Shown here: one piece after another, positions 53,178 through 61,086 of the stretch | Layout of the letters: each line of letters starts with the position of its first letter | Numbering within the stretch: position 1 is the first letter of the stretch | Assembly: GCA_025808415.1 (NCBI GenBank) | Contig: CP075525.1 | Span: 1,659,501 to 1,723,500 of the forward strand | From: Cyclobacteriaceae bacterium | Lineage (GTDB): Bacteria > Bacteroidota > Bacteroidia > Cytophagales > Cyclobacteriaceae | Length of the DNA stretch: 64,000 nucleotides | Direction: 5' to 3' | Translations under genes and position numbers: made by a program | The notes under the pieces: generated by a model | Told to the model about the DNA's origin: nothing | Database searches by the model: none | What the model saw: only the letters and a program-made list of their open reading frames with translations

Positions 53178-54522
53178 GTTTTCGATATTTTTTGGCATCA
53201 CATCTTCATTGGTGCTGCTGGCGTTTGGTATTTCCGTTTACTATTTCTCAGCACAATACCGGCAAAAGGAATTTAACATACGCCTGATGAAGCGTGTTGA
53301 TATTACCGAAAAAATGTTCCTGGAACGCGAAAGCTTTACGGAAGAATCGTATGAACTCATACGCGAACAGTTTTTGAATATACTTCCGGAAGAAACCGAG
53401 GAAGTTGTTCAGGTAAAAGCAGGTTGGCGTGACTCATTGAGATATCCCTACCCACAAGAATTCATTGATCAATTAGAAAGTGAAGGAGTTGCGTATTATT
53501 CCAATGAAAACCGGCAAGGCGCGGGGCGCATATTCCAACTTTCAGGCGGGAGTTATGCCGTGCTGATTGTTGCGGTTGACCTGGTTGGGATTAATGTATT
53601 AAAAAACTTACGAACGATTTTGATTACCGGACTCATTATTGGGGTTGTGATTATGATACTCACAAGCTATTACCTGTCGAACAGGATATTGGCACCTATT
53701 TCGGCCAAAATAAAAAAGGCCAATACCATTAGTGTAAGCAACCTGCACGAGCGGTTACGTGTGTTCAATCCCGAAGATGAGATCGGACAGTTGGCCCTGG
53801 CATTTAACCGTTTGCTCGACCGGTTGGATGAAGCGTTCCATTCGCAGAAATTGTTTGTGGCCAATGCATCCCATGAAATCCGTAATCCGCTTACGGTAAT
53901 AATTGGGGAAGCAGACCTTGCCCTGGATAAGGACCGGCCGGTACAGGAGTATCAGGAGTCACTGAAAACCATTCAATCTGAAGCCGACCGGTTGAACCTG
54001 TTGGTCAATAACCTGCTGCAACTTTCAACAGTAAGCTATAATGCAGCCGACTTTAAACTTGAGATCATTCCGCTCTCCAGGTTGTTACTGGAATCAAAAA
54101 AGAAATTTGATTTACTGAACCCAGAAAACCAGGTTCGGTTCAACTTTGACATTCATGCCGATTTGGTAAACCTGGGCTTAAGCGGCAACATGAACTTGTT
54201 GCAAACGGCATTCATAAATATTTTGGACAATGCCAGTAAATTTTCGGGCAATGCCCCCGTTACGGTAGATATTTTATACCAGGATGATCATGTAATTATT
54301 TCTGTTCGCGATCAAGGTGTTGGTATTGCCCCTGCTGACATACCTAAAATAAGGCAGCCGTTTTTCCGGGCTGAGAATGTGCGCAAAATACGGGGAACAG
54401 GTATCGGTATTCCGCTCACGGTAAAAATCATTGAACTGCACAGCGGTAGATTCGAGGTTGAGTCTGAATTGAATAAGGGCACTGTTGTTCGGATCGTTCT
54501 GCCGGTAATTCAAAAATCCTAA
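53161..54522 (+). CDS. Membrane sensor histidine kinase
   Basis: 453 residues, starting at GTG and overlapping the regulator gene. Two membrane helices (about 8-28 and 150-170) enclose a periplasmic sensor domain of about 120 residues. A HAMP linker and HisKA follow, with H238 (NASHEIRNPLTVI). HATPase motifs are NILDNASKFSG, DQGVGIAP and GTGIGIPL. It is the sensor partner of the OmpR-type regulator. The sensed signal is unknown. Confidence 0.92.
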   Translation: MKIRHRFSIFFGITSSLVLLAFGISVYYFSAQYRQKEFNIRLMKRVDITEKMFLERESFTEESYELIREQFLNILPEETEEVVQVKAGWRDSLRYPYPQEFIDQLESEGVAYYSNENRQGAGRIFQLSGGSYAVLIVAVDLVGINVLKNLRTILITGLIIGVVIMILTSYYLSNRILAPISAKIKKANTISVSNLHERLRVFNPEDEIGQLALAFNRLLDRLDEAFHSQKLFVANASHEIRNPLTVIIGEADLALDKDRPVQEYQESLKTIQSEADRLNLLVNNLLQLSTVSYNAADFKLEIIPLSRLLLESKKKFDLLNPENQVRFNFDIHADLVNLGLSGNMNLLQTAFINILDNASKFSGNAPVTVDILYQDDHVIISVRDQGVGIAPADIPKIRQPFFRAENVRKIRGTGIGIPLTVKIIELHSGRFEVESELNKGTVVRIVLPVIQKS

Positions 54523-54603
54523 AGGTTACGATCTCCAATTGGTGATCATTAAAGTGCTCATCTACAGATAAATAGCCTTGCATTACACCCGGACTATATG
54601 CAT

Positions 54604-54654
54604 ATCTAATTGGATTTTAATCTGATTTTAATGTCATTCTAATCTTAGCTTAAT
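54604..54654. promoter_or_regulatory. Five 11-bp-phased repeats before sulP (probable OmpR-family binding array)
   Basis: Heptamers at 54604, 54615, 54626, 54637 and 54648 are ATCTAAT, TTTTAAT, TTTTAAT, TTCTAAT and GCTTAAT, each 11 bases from the next. OmpR/PhoB-type regulators bind such direct repeats one helical turn apart. The array ends 41 bases before the sulP ATG and follows the two-component genes. Confidence 0.65.
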
Positions 54655-54695
54655 GAATTTCTGCGACCTTACAGGGTACAAAAATTTTATAGACG

Positions 54696-56315
54696 ATGAA
54701 TTTAAATGGTTATGACAGGAGGGGACTTTTTTCGTCACTGCGTTATGATTTTCCGGCAAGCCTGGTAGTTTTTTTTGTGGCTTTACCATTATGCCTGGGC
54801 ATTGCCTTGGCCAGTGGGGCGCCACTTTTTGCCGGGGTAATTGCTGGTGTTGTTGGTGGTATTGTGGTTGCCTCCATCAGCAATTCGCAATTGGGTGTTA
54901 GCGGCCCGGCTGCCGGACTAACTGTAATTGTTTTAACGGCTATTCAACAACTTGGCTCTTTCGAGGTATTCCTGGTAGCGGTGGTACTGGCCGGCCTTAT
55001 CCAAATTGGTTTAGGTTTTGCGCGGGCTGGTATCATCGGCTACTACTTTCCAACCTCCGTCATTAAGGGTATGCTAACAGCTATCGGTATTATTATCATC
55101 CTTAAACAAATACCGCATGCGTTTGGCTACGATGCAGACTACGAAGGCGATTTTGCTTTTGAACAAACCGATGGCCACAATACATTTTCAGAGTTGCTTT
55201 ATATGGCAGATGCCGTAACGCCTGCGGCAATATTGATCAGCACCATTAGTCTTTCCATTATCCTGTTGTGGGATTTGTACCTGACAAAGAGGCACCAGTT
55301 TTTTAAACTTGTTCCGGGCCCGTTGGTAGCTGTAGTGGTTGGTATTCTTTATCAGTCGATCACTCAGGCATTTCTGCCGGCATGGTCATTAAGTAATGAT
55401 CACCTGGTTTCTGTACCGGTGGCCACCAATATTAAAAGTTTTTTAGGACAGTTTTCATTGCCTGACTTTTCAGCAGTGGTTAATCAAGAGGTGTGGGTGG
55501 TTGCATTCACCCTTGCTGTTGTGGCCAGTATTGAATCGTTGCTTTCTGTTGAAGCTACCGATAAGTTGGATCCTTACAAACGCACAACAAACACAAACCG
55601 TGAATTAATTGCACAAGGCAGCGGTAATATGATTTCAGGCCTCATTGGAGGGCTGCCTGTGACGCAGGTTATTCTCCGTAGTTCGGCCAACATTCAATCG
55701 GGTGGTAAAACAAAAATGTCGGCCATTATGCACGGTTTTTTGCTTTTGCTATGTGTTGTGGCCATTCCGCGTATACTCAACCTGATACCATTATCGGTAT
55801 TGGCAGCCGTGTTGCTGGTGGTGGGCTATAAACTGGCTAAGCCGTCTGTTTTTAAAGATGTGGCCCGGTTAGGATGGAGCCAGTTTCTTCCATTCATCGC
55901 TACTGTTTTAGGTGTGGTATTTACCGATTTATTGAAGGGCATTGGAATTGGTATGGTAGTGGCCGTGATTATCATCCTTAGAAACAGCTATAAGAATTCG
56001 CATTTTATCCATAAAAGAAAAACTGATGATGGAGATGAAATAAGAATGACGTTGGCCGAGGAAGTGGTTTTCCTGAATAAGGGAAGCATAAGAAAGGAAT
56101 TGAGCCGTGTTAAGGAGGGCACAAAAGTAACTATCGATATGAGCCGCTCCGTGCATATTGACTATGATGTGATGGAAATTATTGAAGACTTCAAGAGCCA
56201 GGCAAAATCCAAGAACATTAATGTTGAAGTAATTACTAATATTCATAAGCCTGTAGCAAAAAACGGTGGCCATGGTAAAGAAATGGTAAAAGAATTCGAG
56301 TTGGACAGTCACTGA
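54696..56315 (+). CDS. SulP-family anion transporter with STAS domain
   Basis: 539 residues. About eleven to fourteen membrane helices (SLC26/SulP fold) with the signature LPLCLGIALASGAPLFAGVIAGVVGG and GVSGPAAGLTVIV. They are followed by a cytoplasmic STAS-like domain at about 450-530 (VHIDYDVMEIIEDFKSQAKSKNINVEVI). Substrates in the family are sulfate, bicarbonate or dicarboxylates; which one applies here is unknown. The next gene was a universal stress protein before the IS insertion, a pairing often seen for SulP. Confidence 0.9.
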   Translation: MNLNGYDRRGLFSSLRYDFPASLVVFFVALPLCLGIALASGAPLFAGVIAGVVGGIVVASISNSQLGVSGPAAGLTVIVLTAIQQLGSFEVFLVAVVLAGLIQIGLGFARAGIIGYYFPTSVIKGMLTAIGIIIILKQIPHAFGYDADYEGDFAFEQTDGHNTFSELLYMADAVTPAAILISTISLSIILLWDLYLTKRHQFFKLVPGPLVAVVVGILYQSITQAFLPAWSLSNDHLVSVPVATNIKSFLGQFSLPDFSAVVNQEVWVVAFTLAVVASIESLLSVEATDKLDPYKRTTNTNRELIAQGSGNMISGLIGGLPVTQVILRSSANIQSGGKTKMSAIMHGFLLLLCVVAIPRILNLIPLSVLAAVLLVVGYKLAKPSVFKDVARLGWSQFLPFIATVLGVVFTDLLKGIGIGMVVAVIIILRNSYKNSHFIHKRKTDDGDEIRMTLAEEVVFLNKGSIRKELSRVKEGTKVTIDMSRSVHIDYDVMEIIEDFKSQAKSKNINVEVITNIHKPVAKNGGHGKEMVKEFELDSH

Positions 56316-56450
56316 TTTCCGCTATGAAAAAAGTTACCTATTTTATTCCTGTTGATTTTTCGGAGTGTTCGTATAATGCACTTCTGTAAGCTCCCCCGAA
56401 AATAGGACAGTTTTGAATTAGACAAAAGGTCTAACTTTAAACTGTTAAAA

Positions 56451-56717
56451 ATGAAAAGAACACGATTTACCGAAGCCCAGATTTTCACTATTCTCAAGGA
56501 GTTTGATGCTGGCAAAAACATCCAGGACATTGCCCGTTCGCACGGAGTGTCCAAAGCCACTATTTATAATTGGAAGGCTAAGTACGGAGGTATGGAGATG
56601 AACGAACTTAAGCGCGTTAAGGAGCTTGAGGAAGAAAATCGGAAGCTCAAGCAGATGTATGGTGACCTGGCGCTGGACAACAAGATGCTCAAAGACGTTT
56701 TGGGAAAAAAGTTCTAA
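56451..56717 (+). CDS. IS3-family transposase OrfA
   Basis: 88 residues: helix-turn-helix (FTEAQIFTILKEFDAGKNIQDIARSHGVSKATIYNWK) and a leucine-zipper-like segment (ELEEENRKLKQMYGDLALDNKMLKDVL). OrfA binds the terminal inverted repeats. A slippery heptamer A-AAA-AAG at 56705-56711, in the OrfA frame, comes just before the stop and should allow -1 frameshifting into orfB to make the OrfAB transposase. Confidence 0.93.
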   Translation: MKRTRFTEAQIFTILKEFDAGKNIQDIARSHGVSKATIYNWKAKYGGMEMNELKRVKELEEENRKLKQMYGDLALDNKMLKDVLGKKF

Positions 56718-56791
56718 GGCCCGCTGAGAAGCGAACCCGTGTAGATTATCTGAGAACGACTTTTCAAGTCAGCCTCGGTCGGGCCTGTGAA

Positions 56792-57613
56792 GTGATGGAT
56801 CTCTCACGTTCGGTTTACTACTATCGAAGTAAGACGGACGATCATGCGGTGATTGATAAACTCCAGAACTTAGCTGAGAAACGGCCTACCGAAGGATTTT
56901 GGAAAATGTATTTCAGGATAAGGAAAGAAGGATTGTTGTGGAACCACAAACGCATCCATCGGGTGTATAAATTATTGAAGTTGAATATGAAACGAAAAGG
57001 AAAAAGGAGATTACCAGCACGCGTTCTTCAGCCCCTGGAGGCTGTTAGCCACATCAATGCAAGCTGGTCGATGGACTTTATGAGTGATTCCCTTCTATCG
57101 GGTCGCAAGTTCAGAGTACTCAACTTGCTGGACGACTTTAACCGTGAGGCCCTTGCTATTGAAGTTGATACTTCGCTACGGGCTGAGCGAGTGATACGGG
57201 TACTTGAACAAGTCATTCAATGGAGAGGAAAACCACAGCGAATCAGGGTTGATAATGGCCCCGAATTCATCTCAAGCAAACTCGGCCTATGGTGCGAAGA
57301 ACGCAACATCCAGCTTCAGTTTATTCAACCGGGCAAGCCTTCACAGAATGCATACATCGAGCGTTTCAATGGAAGCTTCCGAAGAGATGTTCTCGATGCG
57401 TACTTATTTGAATCCCTTATCCAGGTAAGAATCCTAGCTGATGAGTGGATGAATGATTACAACTATGACCGTCCACATGATGCGCTCGAAGGGCGCAGTC
57501 CTGCGGACATGCTGGCCGTGGATTTATGGGAAACTCGAAACGAGTTTCCCACAAACCCACAACCGGTTACAACAATAACAATGAATAAATTTCCTAATTT
57601 AGAGTTGTCCTAA
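56792..57613 (+). CDS. IS3-family transposase OrfB (catalytic part)
   Basis: 273 residues are listed from GTG at 56792; the frame is open back to the slippery site at 56705-56711, so the real product is most likely made by frameshifting (OrfAB). RNase-H-fold integrase core with DDE residues: D in SWSMDFMSD, D in RVDNGPEF and E in AYIERFNGSFRRDVL. The HTH_21 region is at the start (LAEKRPTEGFWKMYFRIRKEG). The stop lies inside the right inverted repeat. Confidence 0.93.
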   Translation: MMDLSRSVYYYRSKTDDHAVIDKLQNLAEKRPTEGFWKMYFRIRKEGLLWNHKRIHRVYKLLKLNMKRKGKRRLPARVLQPLEAVSHINASWSMDFMSDSLLSGRKFRVLNLLDDFNREALAIEVDTSLRAERVIRVLEQVIQWRGKPQRIRVDNGPEFISSKLGLWCEERNIQLQFIQPGKPSQNAYIERFNGSFRRDVLDAYLFESLIQVRILADEWMNDYNYDRPHDALEGRSPADMLAVDLWETRNEFPTNPQPVTTITMNKFPNLELS

Positions 57614-58375
57614 AAATGGGGAGCTTACACTTCAATATGCGATTATGCTGGCCAGTCATGCCGAAGGAAAAGTTGTGCTTGGCCACGTTGTTAATCCCCC
57701 TGAAATACCTGGATCGGCAAACCCGACTTCGGGCTGGGGTGCTCATCGGTTAAGCAAGCGTGTTCAGGAAAAAATGAAATCCCTACATGAAATTATTTCG
57801 CTGGAAGGAATTGATGTAGAGGAAATAATAGAAGAGGGTGACGTAAAAGAATGTTTATTGAAGCAAATTGAAAAGCTTAAACCTACGCTTATTGTGCTTG
57901 GCCGAAATACGGACCGGCAACCCGGAAGAGAAAGTTTATTGACAAGCCTAACCCAAAGCACCAAGGTGCCAATCCTGGTTGTTCCACGGTCGCATAACCC
58001 AAAAATCCCTAACCGGGCCGTGTTGGCAACGGATATGAAGTCGTTCAACCTTCGCGAGTTTGAGCCATTTATCGAGGTAATTAAGAAAAGCGCACAAGGA
58101 TTATCCGTATTGAACATACGGGGAGGGTATTCAAGCGATAAAGATATTGCAGAATGGGTGAATAAGTTTAATACTGTTTACGCTATGGAGGCAAAGGTAT
58201 TAAACCCACAAGATGATGACGTGGTGAAAAGCATGGTGAAATGTGTAAACACCAACAATATCGACCTGCTCTGTACAATTAACCGTAACCCGGGCTTGCT
58301 TGATAAACTGTTCAGTACGCCATCAACAAGCTTAATTGCCACGCAAGTTGAAGTACCTGTTTTGCTGATTCGTGA

Positions 58376-59521
58376 CTAAAACAGGTTACGGAAATATTCA
58401 ATGATGTTATTTCGGATGGTTGGATTTGCGCCTGAGGCAAGGGCTACCGAAATAATCAATCCTATGGTGGCGTAAAGGAAGTCACGCCCAATAACTTTTA
58501 ATGCTTTATTTTTATGTTTAAAACCTTTCTTCTTACGCGCTAAGCTAACGGCCATCTCGCGCCCGCCAATCGTACCTAAAAACACCCATGTTGTACTCAT
58601 GGGTATGGTACTTACAAACAGCTTATAGATCAGTAGCAGTACATAGGTAAAATCGATGAGGGTGGCTGCGCGAACATCCGAAATACGAACTTTTTCGCTA
58701 ACCACTTCCTGTATTTTATCGCCCCGCAAATAGAACAGGACACCTAAGCCAAAAAATATAGTTCCAACAAAAATTATGAACTGCCAAAGTTCCAACTGTC
58801 GGGGTAAAAACACGGCAATGTTGGCGCCATCCTGCATCAGCCAGACCGACCACAGCGAACCGCTCACCACCCATTGGGTAATGGTCCATCCGAAATGGGC
58901 TTTTCGCTTTTTGAAATTTTTACGGATATAATCAAAACCCAGGTACCAGATCAGGAACGATACGACAAATGCAAGTATGTAACCCGAAACACTTTTCCAA
59001 ACTACTGAAGTAATGCCGCTGGTATCGGCACTGAAAACACTGAGCAATAGAAACGTAGTAGAAACCGGCATGCGCAGGCGGGTGAGTATTAGCAGCACTA
59101 CCGGGGCAATTATCTGGAAGTAGGAGAATTGTTCGTCAAACGGATATTTCGTATTGCCCTCACTGTCCAGTAAGCGTTGGTAGGTTACATCGCCCTTAAA
59201 GTAAACAAAGCTGAAGGTAAGCGTGGCCAGCAGGATTAACCCGGTGAAAAGCCAGAGGATATACCACTTTTTATCCTTGTTACTTTCTATGAAAGTACCT
59301 AAAGATTGTATGCTATCGTTAGCTACCGCTGCGTAGGCCGCAAACAAAAAACCAAACCACATAGCTGTTTTGCCATTGAAAGTGGCAAATGCGGCAACAA
59401 GAAAGGCCAACCCGATAAAAATAAGAAAGGTACGCTCTTTAGTGGCCCACTCCAGAAGGTTAAGGTATGGAACGTCACTGACATTCTTCCTTCTTTTTAG
59501 TGTCGCTTCAGGTTTAAGCAT
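58376..59521 (-). CDS. PiT-like inorganic phosphate transporter family protein
   Basis: 381 residues from the ATG at 59521, with 9-10 membrane helices. The two PiT repeats are visible but drifted: VANDSIQSLGTF for GANDVANA...GT, MPVSTTFLLLSVF and IPMSTTWVFLGTIGGREMA for the PVSTTH...G motifs. This suggests a phosphate or related anion permease of a divergent PiT branch found in Bacteroidota. The stop overlaps the Usp gene by 4 bases. The direction of transport and the ion are inferred from family only. Confidence 0.72.
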   Translation of the reverse strand: MLKPEATLKRRKNVSDVPYLNLLEWATKERTFLIFIGLAFLVAAFATFNGKTAMWFGFLFAAYAAVANDSIQSLGTFIESNKDKKWYILWLFTGLILLATLTFSFVYFKGDVTYQRLLDSEGNTKYPFDEQFSYFQIIAPVVLLILTRLRMPVSTTFLLLSVFSADTSGITSVVWKSVSGYILAFVVSFLIWYLGFDYIRKNFKKRKAHFGWTITQWVVSGSLWSVWLMQDGANIAVFLPRQLELWQFIIFVGTIFFGLGVLFYLRGDKIQEVVSEKVRISDVRAATLIDFTYVLLLIYKLFVSTIPMSTTWVFLGTIGGREMAVSLARKKKGFKHKNKALKVIGRDFLYATIGLIISVALASGANPTIRNNIIEYFRNLF

Positions 59522-59647
59522 GGGGTGTTTAGCCACGGTTGTAAGGGGGTAAAGTTGTCCTGAAAAACATTCTCCAATATTACGGCAATGTTAAATATTT
59601 TATTAGGGCGGTATACTCCAAGCACCTTAATTATTTGGCTGGGTTGC

Positions 59648-60391
59648 TCATTTAGTTGTAGTGGATTTGCTAAAAAGCCAGGGGAGCAATTGGGGTTCTT
59701 TAAAGGCTGGCACCCAGCTATCGTGGCCAACTTTTTTGTACTCGGTATAGCGCGGTTTTGCACCAGCCTTTTTCAACGCAGCAACCATGGTGCGGCTTTG
59801 TTCGGGCAATACGATTTCATCTTTTTGTCCATGAAAAACCCAAAACGGTATGTGGCTGATCTTTTGGGCCTGGTTCCAGTCACCTCCCCCGCAAATGGGG
59901 ACGGCCGCAGCAAATGTATCCGGGAAACGGGTAACCAGGTACCAGGTGCCAAACCCACCCATGGATAAGCCCATGAGGTAAATCCGTGAAGCATCAATCG
60001 GTTCATGTTTGACCAGCGAATCAATCAGGGCCATCACTAATGCGGCTGGTTCTTCTACTTTGCCATACCAGTCTTGCGGTGCCCAACGCTTACCTACTGG
60101 GCATTGGGGCACCGCTACATAAGCAGGGAACTTAGTTCGGTTTGCAGCGTTTAGAAAAAGTTCGGTAATGTATTTCAGGTTTTGCTCATTATCGTTTCCG
60201 CGCTCACCTGAGCCATGAAGGAAAATCACCAATGGATACTTTTTATCACGGGCAGCATTTTCCGGAAACAATAAACGGTAAGGAAGTGTATCTTGCTCCG
60301 TTTGAAATTCATATTTTTTGAATTCGGATAAATCCTGCGTAAAGGCTGGGCACGCAACGAAGACAAAAATAAGTGTGAACAATCGTGTCAT
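59648..60391 (-). CDS. Secreted alpha/beta hydrolase (esterase/peptidase)
   Basis: 247 residues with a signal peptide (LFTLIFVFVACPAFTQ). An alpha/beta-hydrolase of the prolyl-oligopeptidase/dienelactone-hydrolase type: oxyanion HGSGERGND, nucleophile Ser in GLSMGG, acid Asp in GQKDEIV and His in VGHDSW. The same type occurs as 'predicted peptidase/esterase' with about 250 residues, some acting on xylan side chains. Substrate unknown. It is divergent from pdeM. Confidence 0.85.
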   Translation of the reverse strand: MTRLFTLIFVFVACPAFTQDLSEFKKYEFQTEQDTLPYRLLFPENAARDKKYPLVIFLHGSGERGNDNEQNLKYITELFLNAANRTKFPAYVAVPQCPVGKRWAPQDWYGKVEEPAALVMALIDSLVKHEPIDASRIYLMGLSMGGFGTWYLVTRFPDTFAAAVPICGGGDWNQAQKISHIPFWVFHGQKDEIVLPEQSRTMVAALKKAGAKPRYTEYKKVGHDSWVPAFKEPQLLPWLFSKSTTTK

Positions 60392-60444
60392 AGATCAGGT
60401 AAATGAAAGGTTAAGTTAATGCTTTTATTTTTGCATGATAGGTT

Positions 60445-61083
60445 ATGGACATTACCATTTTTAACGAAACGTTTGAACTTCTTCCACAGCGTGCTGTATG
60501 GTGGAAAAAACACAATATGATATTGCTGGCCGATATGCATTTGGGAAAAGTTAATCATTTCCGAAAGGCCGGCATCCCTGTGCCTGTAAAGGCCAACGAA
60601 AAAAACTGGGAGGTATTGATTGATCTGGTGCAAACCCTGAAACCTCAACGGGTTGTATGCATTGGTGATCTTTTTCACAGCCACTATAATTATGATTGGG
60701 AATTGGTTGGTGAATTTACAAGGGCTTTTCACCACGTTTCGTTTGAATTGGTTACCGGCAATCATGATGTACTAACCCACCAGCAATATAACCGGTGCAA
60801 CATAGTCCTCCACGGTGAGGGTTTACGGGTCGATCGGTTTTTGTTTTCACATTTCCCATTGGCCGAACCGCTACCTGGTGTTTATGTTATTTCAGGTCAT
60901 ATCCACCCGGGCGTACAGCTATTAGGCCGTGGAAAGCAAAGAATTATGCTGCCTTGTTATTACTTTGGCGAACATCAGGGTTACTTGCCTGCCTTTGGGA
61001 TGTTTACGGGGCTTTCGCGCATTCAACCCAAAATGGAGGACCGGATATTTGCCATTGCTGACAATACCGTGATAAAGATTTAA
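60445..61083 (+). CDS. pdeM: Ligase-associated DNA-damage-response endonuclease PdeM
   Basis: 212 residues. Calcineurin-like metallophosphoesterase with motifs LLADMHLGK (DxH), GDLFHSHYN, GNHD, FSHFPL and SGHIHPGV (GHxH). This is the PdeM family that belongs to the ligase/exonuclease/helicase DNA-repair group. The matching DEXH helicase is 14 kb upstream in the window; the ligase and exonuclease are not visible. Followed after 3 bases by the CapA-family gene. Confidence 0.9.
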   Translation: MDITIFNETFELLPQRAVWWKKHNMILLADMHLGKVNHFRKAGIPVPVKANEKNWEVLIDLVQTLKPQRVVCIGDLFHSHYNYDWELVGEFTRAFHHVSFELVTGNHDVLTHQQYNRCNIVLHGEGLRVDRFLFSHFPLAEPLPGVYVISGHIHPGVQLLGRGKQRIMLPCYYFGEHQGYLPAFGMFTGLSRIQPKMEDRIFAIADNTVIKI

Positions 61084-61086
61084 TCC

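Larger units (their letters stand above)
56385..57629 (+). mobile_element. IS3-family insertion sequence (1245 bp)
   Basis: The ends are 5'-TGTAAGCTCCCC and its complement, with AGGACA further inside in both inverted repeats (56385-56409 and 57606-57629). The element is flanked by the direct repeat CTTC (56381-56384 and 57630-57633), the target duplication. Two overlapping transposase frames (orfA, orfB) with a canonical slippery site fit the IS407-like or IS51-like subgroup. The element looks complete and probably active. Only one copy is in the window. Confidence 0.93.
56324..58379 (+). pseudogene. Universal stress protein (tandem UspA), disrupted by an IS3-family element
   Basis: The ATG at 56324 begins MKKVTYFIPVDFSECSYNAL, broken after 61 bases. 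The rest continues at 57634. Removing the IS and one 4-base duplicate (57630-57633) restores an 807-base frame, that is, a 268-residue protein with no stop, joined as NALQYAIMLASH. Both Usp domains are visible; the ATP-binding pattern is partly kept (VLGRNTDRQPGRESLLTSL). The downstream part can still be read from an ATG at 57645. Loss of function is likely and, since the frame is undamaged, recent. Confidence 0.9.
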
